From Enterobacteriaceae bacterium 89 (GTDB lineage: Bacteria; Pseudomonadota; Gammaproteobacteria; Enterobacterales; Enterobacteriaceae), in assembly GCA_014156375.1 (NCBI GenBank), contig RQJH01000003.1, positions 868,001-932,000 of the forward strand: a stretch of 64,000 nt of DNA. Direction: 5' to 3'. Shown one piece after another: positions 49,656-59,435 of the stretch. The position numbers and the translations under genes are program-made. A model generated the notes under the pieces. It saw only the letters and a program-made list of their open reading frames with translations, was not told the DNA's origin and made no database searches. The first letter of the stretch is position 1. Every line of letters begins with the position of its first letter.

Positions 49656-50060
49656 CTAAGCTTTCTGCCGGGGCCGGGTATACCAGGCTATCCAGCCGAG
49701 GATCGTTCCTACCACGCCGAGCACCAGTATGCCCAGCAGTGCCCCCAGCCATTTTCCGGTTGTTGATCCCAGCTCATCATCGAGCGTGGCATCCGGTATC
49801 GGCACAATCTGACTGACAACCCAAAAATAATGCAGGATCGCCCACAGGCAGTAGCCACAAAATGAGTAAAATACCCACAGGGCCAGCTTGCCCCCTGGAC
49901 CGCGCTCTGCTCGCACTTCAGGAACGGGCGCGCTCTCGTTTTCATACAGATAAATTTCGCTTTTCACTTTCTCAGACCGGCAAATGATACCGGTAACATT
50001 GTAGCGCTGAGGCCAGTCTGACAAAAGCGCTTCCCCGCCCACAGCCTGTTCCAGTTGCAT
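49656..50060 (-). CDS. yedR: Inner membrane protein in the yedR position
   Basis: A 134-residue protein with two hydrophobic segments: about 61-82 (LALWVFYSFCGYCLWAILHY) and about 103-128 (WLGALLGILVLGVVGTILGW). The first 30 residues contain charged sequence. The start is uncertain: ATG 50060 gives the listed length, while a GTG at codon 32 (VKSEIYLYENESAP) gives a shorter protein of about 103 residues. The name rests on position between yedJ and the porin, not on a residue-level match. Function unknown. Confidence 0.55.
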   Translation of the reverse strand: MQLEQAVGGEALLSDWPQRYNVTGIICRSEKVKSEIYLYENESAPVPEVRAERGPGGKLALWVFYSFCGYCLWAILHYFWVVSQIVPIPDATLDDELGSTTGKWLGALLGILVLGVVGTILGWIAWYTRPRQKA

Positions 50061-50205
50061 TAGTTTTGATCTTTGGCAATTTTCCCGGCGGCAGACCGTA
50101 AATTGTTACTACTGCGTTAAATCAAGCCCGCGTTTAAATCAATTTAATTTCTATCTTGTATTTTTCCGCACTTTATTTTCATCCTCAGGCATGTAATTAT
50201 TTCCC

Positions 50206-50286
50206 CGAAGTATGTCGTTTACACTGCACGCTATGTTATTAACCATAATAACCCCCTGACTATATCTTATGGTCAGGTTTTTTTTG
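50206..50286 (+). ncRNA. rseX: Probable small RNA RseX
   Basis: There is no gene on the plus strand before a clear intrinsic terminator at 50255-50285 (CCTGACTATATCTTATGGTCAGG then eight T). The terminator must therefore end a short transcript. E. coli encodes the Hfq-dependent RseX RNA between yedR and the yedS porin at this very place, and RseX targets ompA and ompC mRNAs. A plausible -10 (TAATTA, 50194-50199) gives a 5' end near 50206 and about 80 nt. The 5' end and the name are inferences from position and the terminator. Confidence 0.6.
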
Positions 50287-50585
50287 CCTTCCCGATCCCA
50301 TCAACATGATCAAAAAACATTCATTTTGTAAATAGTATTTCCACCACAAACACTACATCACGTTTCATTCATCAAAATAATCAAATAAAATCATTACAAT
50401 CAATGCATTGGGCGCTCACATTCTTAGCGCAAATATAATCCATTGAAATTTATAATTTGAAATATTTTATATAATCTATTTACATTTTAACTTTAAATTA
50501 AATTGAACTTGCCCGATATGATTTTATTCGCAACTCAGAACAAGTTGCTTTATTCACGAAATAAATAAATTATAGGGAATGTATA
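50287..50585 (+). promoter_or_regulatory. AT-rich promoter/leader region of the porin gene
   Basis: About 300 bases with very high A+T and no coding frame. For the equivalent porin gene ompS1 of Salmonella, a long AT-rich upstream region is silenced by H-NS and activated by OmpR and LeuO. The composition here fits such control, but I cannot identify OmpR boxes with confidence. A GGGAATG ribosome site precedes the ATG. Confidence 0.5.
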
Positions 50586-51779
50586 ATGAAAAGAAAAGTA
50601 TTGGCGATGCTTATACCTGCATTAATGCTGACTGGTGCAGCAAATGCAGCGGAAATCTATAATAAAGACGGCAATAAACTGGATATGTATGGCAAGGTCG
50701 ATGCACGCCATACCTTCTCCGATAACGCTGGTGACGACGGCGATGAGACCTACATTGAAGCGGGTTTCAAAGGCGAAACCAAGATTAACCAGGATCTGAC
50801 CGGCTACGGCCAGTGGACCTACAAAGCCTATGCCAACGACGTTGAAGGCAGCCAGAACACCTATACCAAACTCGCCTTCGCAGGCCTGAAATATGCCGAC
50901 TACGGTTCATTCGACTACGGTCGCAACTACGGCGTCGTGTACGACGTGGAAGCCTGGACCGATATGCTGCCGGTGTTCGGTGGCGATTCCTACACCTGGA
51001 CCGATAACTTTATGGTTGGCCGCGGCAACGGCATGGCGACCTACCGCAATGATAACTTCTTTGGTGCCGTTGAGGGTCTGCATTTCGCGCTGCAGTATCA
51101 GGGGACGAATGAAGGGTCAAACTGCAACGAAGACAATGTCTGTGACTTCGATCAGCAGGGTACCAAAAACCGTGGGCATGACATGGGCCGCTCCAGTTCC
51201 CGCTTCGATAATGGCGATGGATTTGCGATGTCCACCAGCTATGATTTCGATTTCGGGCTGACTCTGGGTGCGGCGTATGCCAACTCCGATCGTACCAATG
51301 AGCAGCAGAGCTATGGTGCTGGCAACTACAACCGTTTCAGTAAATATGCTGGTGGCGAAAATGCCCAGGCCTGGACCGTTGGCGCTAAATACGATGCCAA
51401 CAGTGTTTATCTGGCAATGATGTATGCCGAAACGCTGAACATGACGCCGTATGGTGACGTCGGTGTTGCCAACAAAACCCAGAACTTTGAAGCCGTGGCT
51501 CAGTATCAGTTCGACTTCGGTCTGCGCCCTTCTCTCGCCTGGGTGTATTCCAAAGGCAAAGACCTCGGTGGCAACTATTACGGCAGCGGCAGCTACAAAT
51601 ATGTCGATCAGGATTTAGTGAACTACATCGACCTCGGCGCGACCTACTACTTCAACAAGAACTTCGCCACCTACGTGGATTACAAAATCAACCTGCTGGA
51701 TAACGACGACGACTTCTACAAAGATAACGGTATCTCTACCGACGATGTTGTCGGCGTCGGCATGATTTATCAGTTCTGA
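50586..51779 (+). CDS. Outer membrane porin, OmpC/OmpF family (yedS/ompS1 position)
   Basis: A 397-residue trimeric general porin. The signal peptide is residues 1-21 ([13 protein letters not shown]), and the mature protein starts [20 protein letters not shown]. Constriction loop 3 contains [15 protein letters not shown], and the C-terminal beta strand ends in the assembly signal Phe (VGVGMIYQF). The external loop near residues 178-195 carries two Cys ([11 protein letters not shown]), which is unusual for porins. It is positioned as E. coli yedS (a broken gene in K-12) or Salmonella ompS1, and here it is intact. Confidence 0.9.
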   Translation: MKRKVLAMLIPALMLTGAANAAEIYNKDGNKLDMYGKVDARHTFSDNAGDDGDETYIEAGFKGETKINQDLTGYGQWTYKAYANDVEGSQNTYTKLAFAGLKYADYGSFDYGRNYGVVYDVEAWTDMLPVFGGDSYTWTDNFMVGRGNGMATYRNDNFFGAVEGLHFALQYQGTNEGSNCNEDNVCDFDQQGTKNRGHDMGRSSSRFDNGDGFAMSTSYDFDFGLTLGAAYANSDRTNEQQSYGAGNYNRFSKYAGGENAQAWTVGAKYDANSVYLAMMYAETLNMTPYGDVGVANKTQNFEAVAQYQFDFGLRPSLAWVYSKGKDLGGNYYGSGSYKYVDQDLVNYIDLGATYYFNKNFATYVDYKINLLDNDDDFYKDNGISTDDVVGVGMIYQF

Positions 51780-51799
51780 TGTTGCTTCATCCGATTCAG

Positions 51800-51822
51800 G
51801 CCCGCCTCGTGCGGGCTTTTTT
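51800..51822 (+). terminator. Porin gene terminator
   Basis: GCCCGC-CTCGT-GCGGGC followed by TTTTTT, 20 bases after the porin stop codon. Confidence 0.92.
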
Positions 51823-51987
51823 GTGCGCGCTCGACAGGCGCGGTGATTTTCAGATTGAACGGGTGGAAAAAATCACCCTGCAGACTTTAATCAATAAGGA
51901 AAGGGCGACCATTCTCTCAAGTTATAAAAAACATCAATGACTTGAACGAAACGGCAGACTATGATGCCGACGTCTGACAGAAGTAAG

Positions 51988-52077
51988 TGGCGGAGAGAGG
52001 GGGATTTGAACCCCCGGTAGAGTTACCCCTACTCTAGTTTTCGAGACTAGTCCGTTCAGCCGCTCCGGCATCTCTCC
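51988..52077 (-). tRNA. serU: tRNA-Ser (anticodon CGA)
   Basis: A 90-base gene on the minus strand from GGAGAGATGCC to CTCTCCGCCA, with an encoded CCA and a long variable arm. The anticodon CGA lies in AGTCTCGAAAACT. Upstream of mtfA, as in E. coli. Confidence 0.95.
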
Positions 52078-52170
52078 GCAAAGGTGGTTGCCATGATGCC
52101 TGCAACTTTGGCATTTTAACAGACCCAGTCCCTTCCATTGATTTCAAGTGACGAGTTTACGAGCAAAGCG

Positions 52171-52968
52171 ATGATTAAATGGCCCTGGAAAGCACATGAC
52201 GCCCCCCACAGCGCGGATATTCCGTGGCAGCAGGCCCTTGCCATTCCGGTTCTGGCGACGTTGTCGCTGAACGATCAGGCAAAACTGGTGCAGCTAGCCG
52301 ACCGTTTTTTGCAGCAAAAACGCCTGGTGCCATTACAGGGTCTTGAACTCTCCGACGTGAACAGCGCACGCATTGCTCTGCTATTTTGCCTGCCGGTGAT
52401 TGAGCTGGGTTATGAATGGCTCGACGGTTTCCATGAAGTGCTGGTCTACCCTGCGCCGTTCGTGGTGGACGACGAATGGGAAGACGATATTGGGTTGGTG
52501 CACAGCCAGCGGGTGGTGCAATCCGGGCAGAGCTGGCAGCAGGGCCCCATCGTCCTGAACTGGCTGGACGTGCAGGATTCGTTCGATGCTTCCGGTTTCA
52601 ACCTTATCGTCCATGAAGTGGCGCATAAACTCGATACACGCAACGGTGACCGCGCAAACGGTGTTCCGCTGATCCCGCTGCGGGAAGTCGCAGGCTGGGA
52701 GCACGATCTGCACGCGGCGATGAACAACATTCAGGATGAGATTGATTTAGTCGGTGAAAGTGCCGCCAGCATCGATGCCTACGCCGCCACCGACCCTGCT
52801 GAATGTTTCGCCGTGCTCTCAGAATACTTCTTCAGCGCACCAGAGCTGTTTGCCCCCCGCTTCCCGGCGCTGTGGCAGCGTTTCTGCCGTTTTTACCTGC
52901 AGGATCCGCTGCAGCGAATTCGTGCCAGCGACGGCGATGAAGATCCAAATTTACGCGTAGTACACTAA
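52171..52968 (+). CDS. mtfA: Mlc-binding zinc metallopeptidase MtfA
   Basis: A 265-residue cytoplasmic peptidase of the gluzincin type. The zinc-binding HExxH is H148-E149-V-A-H152 ([11 protein letters not shown]). MtfA binds the glucose repressor Mlc and so derepresses ptsG. It also has aminopeptidase activity that Mlc stimulates. The start at 52171 ([10 protein letters not shown]) matches the family, while an ATG 33 bases earlier does not. Between serU and asnT, as in K-12. Confidence 0.96.
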   Translation: MIKWPWKAHDAPHSADIPWQQALAIPVLATLSLNDQAKLVQLADRFLQQKRLVPLQGLELSDVNSARIALLFCLPVIELGYEWLDGFHEVLVYPAPFVVDDEWEDDIGLVHSQRVVQSGQSWQQGPIVLNWLDVQDSFDASGFNLIVHEVAHKLDTRNGDRANGVPLIPLREVAGWEHDLHAAMNNIQDEIDLVGESAASIDAYAATDPAECFAVLSEYFFSAPELFAPRFPALWQRFCRFYLQDPLQRIRASDGDEDPNLRVVH

Positions 52969-53021
52969 AACAACACGTTGACTTAATTTCATTCAATTGA
53001 ATCAGTAAGTTAATTTTAGTG

Positions 53022-53050
53022 TTGACACAAAATCGAGGGGCCTATACTAT
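53022..53050 (+). promoter_or_regulatory. Promoter of tRNA-Asn
   Basis: TTGACA, a 17-base spacer and TACTAT (or TATACT two bases earlier), about 20 bases before the tRNA. GC-rich sequence GCGCCTCG follows, as in stable-RNA discriminators. Confidence 0.8.
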
Positions 53051-53068
53051 GCGCCTCGTTCACACGAT

Positions 53069-53144
53069 TCCTCTGTAGTTCAGTCGGTAGAACGGCGGAC
53101 TGTTAATCCGTATGTCACTGGTTCGAGTCCAGTCAGAGGAGCCA
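53069..53144 (+). tRNA. asnT: tRNA-Asn (anticodon GUU)
   Basis: A 76-base gene from TCCTCTGTAG to CAGAGGAGCCA with encoded CCA and anticodon GTT in GACTGTTAATCC. asn tRNA genes are common integration points for genomic islands in enterobacteria. Here a module not seen at this site in K-12 begins 50 bases downstream. Confidence 0.96.
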
Positions 53145-53153
53145 AATTTAAGA

Positions 53154-53177
53154 AGCCTGCTTTCGAGCAGGCTTTTT
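53154..53177. terminator. Terminator between asnT and ccmH
   Basis: AGCCTGC-TTTCGA-GCAGGCT followed by TTTTGC on the plus strand. On the minus strand an A-rich flank gives TTCTTAAATTT, so it may also end the ccm operon. Confidence 0.85.
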
Positions 53178-53194
53178 GCTTTTCGGCACCGAAC

Positions 53195-54229
53195 CTACTC
53201 CACCGCCTTTTTCCTGAGCTGTTCCATGTTCGCGAGAATCGGTTCGCGTCTGACATCCCCTTCCGGCAGCAGCTTTAGCACCATCCCCCAGGCCATTAAC
53301 GCTTCATCATAGCGCTGCAGCTGCTGGGCGTTTAGCGCCAGCAGGTTGACCACCGGCAGCGTGGTGTGACCATTCAGGATCAGCGTTTTGAGTAACTCCC
53401 CTGCCCGCTGGTTATCCTCAGTGCGGCTGGAAAGCGTCAGCACTTCCGCCAGTCCTAATTCAGCCTGTTGGCTATCAGGCGCCAGAGTGTACGCCCGATC
53501 AAATGCCTGAATAGCCAATTGAGCGTTCTTCATCTGCGCACCGATACGCCCCAACTGCATCCAGCCGTTGACGTCTTCGGGGTGTGACTGCAGGCGAGTT
53601 CTTAGCCCAAGCGCCAGCCTGGAAAGAAAATCGGGATCCTTTGCGGCCTCCGGATCTTGCGCATACTGCTGCAACAGCCGATCGGTCTGTGACGCCGTTT
53701 TCTGCCAGGCCTGCACCTGACCGGGATTTCCCGTGTAGGCCATCAACAGAGCCGCTATTCCGGCGGCTAGCGCAATGCCCGGTATCCACCGCCAGCCCGC
53801 AACGGTATTTCTGCGGGGTGTTTGCAGAGGCACATCAGGTTCCGTCAGCACAATCTGATGGTGGGTTCGCCGATAAATCAGCACGCCCCCGAGCACGACA
53901 ATCGCCAGCGGAGCCCCCCACAGCAGCCAGGTCAGCGGCGTCAACGGCGGTTCATAGCTAACGAAATGGCCATAGCGCACCACCATAAAATCGATAATCT
54001 GCTGCTCGCTTTGGCCTTCGCGCAGCAGCTGGTACACCTTCTGGCGCATATCCGAGGCGATCACCGAGCCGGAATCCGCAATGCTGCTGTTCTGGCATTT
54101 CGGACAGCGAAGTTCCTGCGTCAGGCGCTGATACTGCTGCTGCTGCGCCGGATCGCGAAAGCTCAGCATGTCCTCAGCGGCCAGCGTCAGCGAGGAGAAC
54201 AGCACCAGCAATGCGACAAGATATCTCAT
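53195..54229 (-). CDS. ccmH: Cytochrome c maturation protein CcmH (with CcmI-type TPR part)
   Basis: A 344-residue protein. The signal peptide is residues 1-18 (MRYLVALLVLFSSLTLA), and the thiol-active RCPKCQ motif at about 41-46 reduces apocytochrome for heme attachment. A transmembrane helix follows near 98-118. The C-terminal half (about 150-340) holds TPR repeats equivalent to CcmI, the fused layout of E. coli CcmH. The start at 54229 (MRYLV) begins the signal peptide and overlaps ccmG by four bases. It is the last gene of the operon. Confidence 0.93.
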   Translation of the reverse strand: MRYLVALLVLFSSLTLAAEDMLSFRDPAQQQQYQRLTQELRCPKCQNSSIADSGSVIASDMRQKVYQLLREGQSEQQIIDFMVVRYGHFVSYEPPLTPLTWLLWGAPLAIVVLGGVLIYRRTHHQIVLTEPDVPLQTPRRNTVAGWRWIPGIALAAGIAALLMAYTGNPGQVQAWQKTASQTDRLLQQYAQDPEAAKDPDFLSRLALGLRTRLQSHPEDVNGWMQLGRIGAQMKNAQLAIQAFDRAYTLAPDSQQAELGLAEVLTLSSRTEDNQRAGELLKTLILNGHTTLPVVNLLALNAQQLQRYDEALMAWGMVLKLLPEGDVRREPILANMEQLRKKAVE

Positions 54230-54783
54230 CCCTGCCCCTCCTGGCTCAGCCGCGCCCACAGCGGGGCAAAGCTGTTTTGCCAGACCTTCGCCGTCAACTC
54301 TCCGGCGTAGCGGAAACGGATCACCCCTTTGCCATCGATGAGAAACGTTTCTGGCGCACCGTATACTCCCAGATCCAGACCGGCCATGCCGTCGCCGTCA
54401 AACAGGTTAGCGGTGTAGGGATCCCCGCCGCGCTGCAGCCAGCGCAGCGCTTTTTCTCTGTCATCTTTAAAATTCAGGCCAATGACCGGTACACCCTCAG
54501 CCTTCAATTCGTTCAGATAGCGATGCTCTGCCGCACAGGTCGGGCACCAGGTCGCCCACACGTTCAACAATAAGGGTTTTCCGGTGATAAACAGGCTCTC
54601 GGGATAGCGTTTATTAGCGTCACTTAGCGACTGCCGAGTGAAGTCCGGCACCGCTTTTCCCACCAGCGCCGACTCCAGCGTGGAAGGGTCATCGCCCTGA
54701 GCGTTTCGCGCGAGCTGCCAGAACAGCACGGCCGCAATGACGATAAACAGCAGCAGCGGCAGGATCAGAATTTTAGCTTTCAT
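54226..54783 (-). CDS. ccmG: Thiol:disulfide interchange protein CcmG (DsbE)
   Basis: A 185-residue periplasmic thioredoxin-fold protein anchored by an N-terminal helix (about 5-21, ILILPLLLFIVIAAVLFWQL). The reducing active site is WATWCPTC (about 76-83). The GVYGAPETFLIDGKG segment contains the cis-Pro loop. It passes electrons from CcdA/DsbD to CcmH and apocytochrome c. It overlaps ccmF by 11 bases and ccmH by four. Confidence 0.95.
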   Translation of the reverse strand: MKAKILILPLLLFIVIAAVLFWQLARNAQGDDPSTLESALVGKAVPDFTRQSLSDANKRYPESLFITGKPLLLNVWATWCPTCAAEHRYLNELKAEGVPVIGLNFKDDREKALRWLQRGGDPYTANLFDGDGMAGLDLGVYGAPETFLIDGKGVIRFRYAGELTAKVWQNSFAPLWARLSQEGQG

Positions 54784-56731
54784 AGCTGCTCTCCCGTAAC
54801 GCCTGGCGCATCCGCCGACGCTCGCCCAGCGAGCACAGCCCGCCCAACACCATCAGCAGCCCGCCACTCCAAATCCAGCGAACAAAGGGCTTATAGTGGA
54901 TGCGCATGGCCCAATATCCCCCGCCCAAATCCTCACCCAGCGCAAGATACAGATCGCGCGTCAGTCCGCCGCTAATGGCGGTTTCCGTCTGCACAACCCG
55001 GCTGGTGGGGTAAAAACGCTTTTCGGCCTGCAGAGTGACGACGGACCTGCCGCCACGAGTCACGTCAACCAGCGCCATCGTTCCGCCGTAATTCGGCCCC
55101 TGGATTGACAGCAGCTGGTTGAGCGTAAAGTGATATCCCGCCAGGTCGGCGCTTTCTCCGGCCTTCATTCTGACGTCGCGCTCCACGCTGTAGCTCTGGC
55201 TAATGGCTATGCCAAAAACCAGCACCGCAAGGCCCATGTGCCCCAGCGCCATGCCCCACTGGCTGCCTTTGAGCTGCTTTAGTCCAGCAAGGAATCCGCT
55301 GCTCTGCGTGGCCCGCTGGTGCAACTCCATTAGCGTCAGCACGAATACCCAGCCAGCCATCAGGGCTCCGGTCACCGCCGCAGCGGTGTAGCGATCGCCG
55401 ATAAGAACCGGCAGCGCAAGTGCGGCAAGCAGCGTGATGCCTGCCGCCAGCCAGAGCCGGGAACGGAGAGTCTGCACTTTGTCTTTCCCCCAGCGAACCA
55501 ACGGGGCCACCCCGCACATCAGGGAAAAAGGGGCCATCAGCGCGATAAAGAGCGTGTTAAAAAAAGGCTCGCCGATGGAGATGCTGCCCAGCCCCAGTTG
55601 CTTATGCACCAACGGCAGCAGCGTTCCCAGCAGCACCACTACCATGGCCGCCATCAGCAGCACATTATTGCCCAGCAAGAATGATTCCCGCGACCACAGC
55701 TTGTTGTTTACCCTGGAGCGAATCAGCCCGCCGCGCAGGGCAAACAGCAGCAGAGAGCCGCCGATTACGATGACCATAAAGGCCAGAATGAACATGCCGC
55801 GTGCGGGGTCGGAGGCAAAGGTGTGCACAGAGATCAAAACCCCGGAGCGCACCAGGAACGTCCCCAGCAGGCATAATGAGAATGCGCAAATCGCCAGCAG
55901 CAGCGTCCAGGCTTTGAAGCTTTCCCGCTTTTGCGCCACGGCGAGCGAATGGATCAGCGCGGTACCGGCAAGCCACGGCATCAGCGAGGCGTTTTCCACC
56001 GGATCCCAGAACCACCAGCCGCCCCAGCCAAGCTCATAGTAGGCCCAGAACGAGCCGAGAATGATCCCGCAGGTCAGGAATATCCACGCCGCCAGCGTCC
56101 ACGGACGGGCGAAACGCAGCAGTGAGCTGTCCAGATTTCCCCGCAGCAGCGCGGCAATCGCAAAGGCGAAGGCCACCGAAAAGCCCACATAGCCCATGTA
56201 CAGCAGCGGCGGATGGAAAATCAGCCCCGGATCCTGCAGCAAAGGATTCAGATCGTTCCCCTCTATCGGATAGTCCGGCAGCACAAGGGTGAACGGATTT
56301 GACGTCAACAGAATAAACAGCAGGAAGCCGAGGCTAATCATGCCCATCACCGCCAGCACGCGAGCAACGATATCCAGCGGTACCTCCCTGCTGAACAGCG
56401 CCACGGCAAAACTCCAGCCGCTTAAAAGCAGCATCCACAGCAGCAGCGAGCCCTCGTGAGCCCCCCAGGTGGCGGCGACCCGATACCAGACCGGCAGCTG
56501 CGTGTTGGAATTGTGCACCACATAGGCCACGGTAAAGTCGTTGACCACAAACGCCTGCACCAGGATGAGAAAAGCGCCGAGCACAGCGGCAAACTGCAGC
56601 CCTGCAAGCAGGCGCGAGCAGGCCATCAGCCGCGTATCGGCGCGGGCTGCCCCCCAAAGCGGATAAACGGTCAGCAGCAAAGCAATCCCTACGGCGAAGC
56701 AAAGCAGCGCATTTCCTGTTTCTGGCATCAT
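54773..56731 (-). CDS. ccmF: Heme lyase subunit CcmF
   Basis: A 652-residue inner membrane protein with about 15 hydrophobic segments. The WWD heme-handling domain reads [20 protein letters not shown] (about 232-251). Conserved His residues near TWGAHEGS and [10 protein letters not shown] coordinate heme. With CcmH it attaches heme covalently to CxxCH motifs of apocytochromes. Its ATG overlaps the ccmE stop codon by four bases. Confidence 0.95.
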   Translation of the reverse strand: MMPETGNALLCFAVGIALLLTVYPLWGAARADTRLMACSRLLAGLQFAAVLGAFLILVQAFVVNDFTVAYVVHNSNTQLPVWYRVAATWGAHEGSLLLWMLLLSGWSFAVALFSREVPLDIVARVLAVMGMISLGFLLFILLTSNPFTLVLPDYPIEGNDLNPLLQDPGLIFHPPLLYMGYVGFSVAFAFAIAALLRGNLDSSLLRFARPWTLAAWIFLTCGIILGSFWAYYELGWGGWWFWDPVENASLMPWLAGTALIHSLAVAQKRESFKAWTLLLAICAFSLCLLGTFLVRSGVLISVHTFASDPARGMFILAFMVIVIGGSLLLFALRGGLIRSRVNNKLWSRESFLLGNNVLLMAAMVVVLLGTLLPLVHKQLGLGSISIGEPFFNTLFIALMAPFSLMCGVAPLVRWGKDKVQTLRSRLWLAAGITLLAALALPVLIGDRYTAAAVTGALMAGWVFVLTLMELHQRATQSSGFLAGLKQLKGSQWGMALGHMGLAVLVFGIAISQSYSVERDVRMKAGESADLAGYHFTLNQLLSIQGPNYGGTMALVDVTRGGRSVVTLQAEKRFYPTSRVVQTETAISGGLTRDLYLALGEDLGGGYWAMRIHYKPFVRWIWSGGLLMVLGGLCSLGERRRMRQALRESSYES

Positions 56732-57183
56732 GCGCCGTCACCTTGTTTTACCGTCATCGCCTGGCTGATTTCCGGCGGCGTATAGTTTTCGTCGTGCTTG
56801 GCCAGCACCTGCTTTGCCAGAATATGCTGCGGCGTATTCAAAACGCCCTGAACCACCACGCCCTGCCCTTCGCGGAAAAGATCGGGAAGGATACCGTCGT
56901 AGCTGACGTTGACTTTGCCTCTGGCGTCATACAGCGTGAACGTCACCCGCAGCGACGAGCCGTCTCGCTTCACGCTGCCCGGTAAAACGTAGCCTCCCAC
57001 GCGCAGATGTTCCCCTGACTTCGGCAACGTCTGCTGCGTCCCTTTGCCATACACGATTTCGCCCGGGGTGTAGAACAGATCGATATTGCTGCGCAAAGCG
57101 TAAAGCATCAGACCCATCGTCAGCGCGATGCCGCACATTACGGCAACGACGGTCCATAAACGTTGTTTTCTGCGCAGATTCAC
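56728..57183 (-). CDS. ccmE: Heme chaperone CcmE
   Basis: A 151-residue periplasmic heme carrier. The start is GTG 57183, with a perfect AGGAGG five bases upstream. A longer in-frame reading would run through ccmD. The N-terminal anchor helix is about 11-31. H130, which binds heme covalently, and Y134 are present in [13 protein letters not shown], at the same numbers as in E. coli. The flexible C-terminal tail is shorter than in E. coli (151 against 159 residues). Confidence 0.95.
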   Translation of the reverse strand: MNLRRKQRLWTVVAVMCGIALTMGLMLYALRSNIDLFYTPGEIVYGKGTQQTLPKSGEHLRVGGYVLPGSVKRDGSSLRVTFTLYDARGKVNVSYDGILPDLFREGQGVVVQGVLNTPQHILAKQVLAKHDENYTPPEISQAMTVKQGDGA

Positions 57184-57392
57184 AGCGCCTCCTGCTTTTG
57201 CTGCACGGCCTGACGGCGGCGCTGCCGGGTTTGCTGCTGCGCAATCTGATGAAGCACAGCCCGACGCTGGAGAATGCAATGTCCCAGTAAGCCCAACAGC
57301 GGCAGCAGCGTTCCTGCCACCGCCAGCCAGACGTAAAAGGCATAACCGCCCATCGCCCAAAAATCCTGCCAGTTGGCAAATGCGCTGGTCAT
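57180..57392 (-). CDS. ccmD: Heme exporter accessory protein CcmD
   Basis: A 70-residue small membrane protein starting [20 protein letters not shown]. One transmembrane helix (about 16-37) and a cationic Gln/Arg-rich C-terminus ([20 protein letters not shown]). It helps release holo-CcmE from the CcmABC complex. Coupled by ATGA overlap to ccmC upstream and by four bases to ccmE downstream. Confidence 0.92.
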   Translation of the reverse strand: MTSAFANWQDFWAMGGYAFYVWLAVAGTLLPLLGLLGHCILQRRAVLHQIAQQQTRQRRRQAVQQKQEAL

Positions 57393-58126
57393 AGCCCTTT
57401 CTCCTGACGAATCAGCTCGCTGACCCACGGACGACGTCTCTCCTGCCAGAGGATCAGCGTGCGCATGCGCATCAGTGTAAAAGTGATAAACAGCAGCCCC
57501 ATCCCGATCATCGACCAGACCAGCGGAAAGCGCATCGCGGGAGCTACCGTTTGCAGCATGTTGGTTGAGCCCTGATGCAGGGTGTACCACCACTGCACGG
57601 AGTAATGGATAATCGGCAGATTGACGACGCCAACCAGCACCAGCAGCGCAGTGGCTTTGCCTGCCTGCTGTTTGTCCTCAAAGGCGTGCCAGAGCGCAAT
57701 GGCGCCCACATAGAGAAACAGCAGGATAAGTTCGGACGTCAGACGCGCATCCCAAATCCACCAGGTACCCCACATCGGCTTTCCCCAGGCGGAGCCGGTC
57801 AACAGTGCAATGAAGGTATATACCGCGCCAACGGGGGCCATTGCCATCATCGCCAGATTCGCCAGCTGCATCTGCCAGACCATCCCGACAAACGCCGCGC
57901 AGGCCATCGCCGCGTAAATACTCATTGAGCTCACCGCTGCGGGCACATGCAGGTAGATAATGCGATAGCTTTGTCCCTGTTGGTAATCCTGCGGCGCAAA
58001 GCCGAATCCCCAGATCCACCCCACGGCCAGCGCGGCCAGACTCGCCGCCGCAAACCAGGGAAGACACTGGCCGCACAACTGATAAAGGCGTGCCGGAGAG
58101 GCCAGAGGATGAAAACATTTCCACAT
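57389..58126 (-). CDS. ccmC: Heme exporter protein CcmC
   Basis: A 245-residue inner membrane protein with six helices. The WWD motif is [20 protein letters not shown] (about 119-138), and the flanking His residues (about 60 in YLHVPAAV and 184 in IIHYSVQWW) bind heme. CcmC loads heme onto CcmE. It starts 20 bases after the ccmB stop codon. Confidence 0.95.
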   Translation of the reverse strand: MWKCFHPLASPARLYQLCGQCLPWFAAASLAALAVGWIWGFGFAPQDYQQGQSYRIIYLHVPAAVSSMSIYAAMACAAFVGMVWQMQLANLAMMAMAPVGAVYTFIALLTGSAWGKPMWGTWWIWDARLTSELILLFLYVGAIALWHAFEDKQQAGKATALLVLVGVVNLPIIHYSVQWWYTLHQGSTNMLQTVAPAMRFPLVWSMIGMGLLFITFTLMRMRTLILWQERRRPWVSELIRQEKGL

Positions 58127-58146
58127 AGTGTCGGATCTCCTGAAAA

Positions 58147-58803
58147 CTACTGCACGCTGATACGCAGCGCTGCCGCTGTCGCAAAAGGCAGAAAGGTGGT
58201 GCTGGCCGTCAGCATCGCGCCGAGCACGGCCAGATAACCGCCCACCGGCTGCCCCTGATGACCCGCATCAAGCGCCGCCGTGGCGAAAATTAATAGCGGA
58301 ATGCACAAAGGCAATACCAGCACGCTGAGTAGCACGCCTCCACGCTGCAGGCGCAGCGTCAGCGCCACGCCCAGCGCCCCTAAAAAACTCAGCACTGGCG
58401 TACCCAATAAAAGAGTCCAGGCCATCACCGTCCAGCCGTGAAAATCCATGCCAAGCAACAGCGTCGCCAACGGCGATAACACCAGCAGCGGCAGTCCGGT
58501 CACCGTCCAGTGCGCGAGCACTTTCGCCAGCACAACGGCGGGCAAGGGCACCGGCAGCAGCATCAACTGCTCGAGGCTGCCGTCAAGGAAATCATCACGA
58601 AACAGGCGCTCGAAGGCCATCAGGGAGGCAAGCAGCGCGATCACCCAGATAATGCCCGGCGCGATACGCGCCAGCAGCGAGGACTCCGGCCCAACGGCCA
58701 GCGGAAACAGCGCAATGGCAATGAGGAAAAACCATAGCGGATTGATAAGCTCGGCGCGATAACGCCAGGCAATGCGTAACTCATGACGAAACACAGAGAA
58801 CAT
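58147..58803 (-). CDS. ccmB: Heme exporter protein CcmB
   Basis: A 218-residue inner membrane protein with about six hydrophobic helices. The segment AFERLFRDDFLDGSLEQLML (about 63-82) is the family signature and is the likely ATPase-contact loop. With CcmA and CcmC it releases holo-CcmE. ATG 58803 overlaps the ccmA stop codon by one base (TGATG), and a GTG one codon upstream is an alternative. Confidence 0.94.
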   Translation of the reverse strand: MFSVFRHELRIAWRYRAELINPLWFFLIAIALFPLAVGPESSLLARIAPGIIWVIALLASLMAFERLFRDDFLDGSLEQLMLLPVPLPAVVLAKVLAHWTVTGLPLLVLSPLATLLLGMDFHGWTVMAWTLLLGTPVLSFLGALGVALTLRLQRGGVLLSVLVLPLCIPLLIFATAALDAGHQGQPVGGYLAVLGAMLTASTTFLPFATAAALRISVQ

Positions 58804-59435
58804 CACGCCGTCGCCTCATTCATCAGAGAAAGCGCCCGCACGCGCTCCTGCTCCACCGGCAGCAGCTGATGGGTGGTCATGATGACAATCCCTCCCTGCG
58901 CCGTGTGTTCCATCATGCGCTGCGTCAGCCGCGCCACACCGGCGCTGTCGATGGCAGTGAAGGGTTCGTCCAGCAGCCAAATCTGTGCCTGAGTCAGCCA
59001 CAACCGCGCGAGCGAGGCGCGGCGCTGTTGCCCGGCAGAAAGCTGATGCAACGGAAGATCTTCATACCCCGCCAGCCCCGCCTTTGCCAGCGCGTCATAA
59101 TAAGCCGGCAAAGGGTGCCCGGGCTGCCAGAAACGGATGTTTTCCAGCGCCGTTAGCCGGGCTTTCATCCCCGGCTGGTGCCCAATCCATAACAGATTTT
59201 GATAATACTGTTCGCGTGCGTGGGCGAGCGATACGCCACGGAAGCGGATTTCCCCTGATTCCGGGCGCAGCAGCCCGGCGAGCAGGCGCAGCAGCGTGGT
59301 TTTGCCTGCGCCATTCGCTCCGGTCACCTGCACCCACTCCCCTTCGCCAATGCCAAAGGAGAGTGAGTGAAAGAGATCCCGTTCATCACGTTCGACGCTG
59401 AGACAGGCTGCTTCAAGCACGTAGGGCTTACTCAT
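58803..59435 (-). CDS. ccmA: Heme exporter ATP-binding protein CcmA
   Basis: A 210-residue ABC ATPase. Walker A is GANGAGKTT (about 39-47), the Q-loop follows in [12 protein letters not shown], the signature is [13 protein letters not shown], Walker B is [12 protein letters not shown] and the switch His is MTTHQ. Powers release of heme-loaded CcmE from CcmABCD. It is the first ccm gene and overlaps the upstream cytochrome c gene by eight bases. Confidence 0.94.
   Translation of the reverse strand: MSKPYVLEAACLSVERDERDLFHSLSFGIGEGEWVQVTGANGAGKTTLLRLLAGLLRPESGEIRFRGVSLAHAREQYYQNLLWIGHQPGMKARLTALENIRFWQPGHPLPAYYDALAKAGLAGYEDLPLHQLSAGQQRRASLARLWLTQAQIWLLDEPFTAIDSAGVARLTQRMMEHTAQGGIVIMTTHQLLPVEQERVRALSLMNEATA

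Noticed and set aside
53069..53195. Possible phage attachment site in asnT
   Set aside because: No integrase and no second copy of the tRNA 3' end can be seen in this window, so an att site is not annotated. It is kept only as a question for the right-hand flank.
53195..59435. Claim that this is a second ccm copy
   Set aside because: The nap-linked ccm locus of the organism, if any, lies outside the window, so duplication cannot be stated from this sequence.
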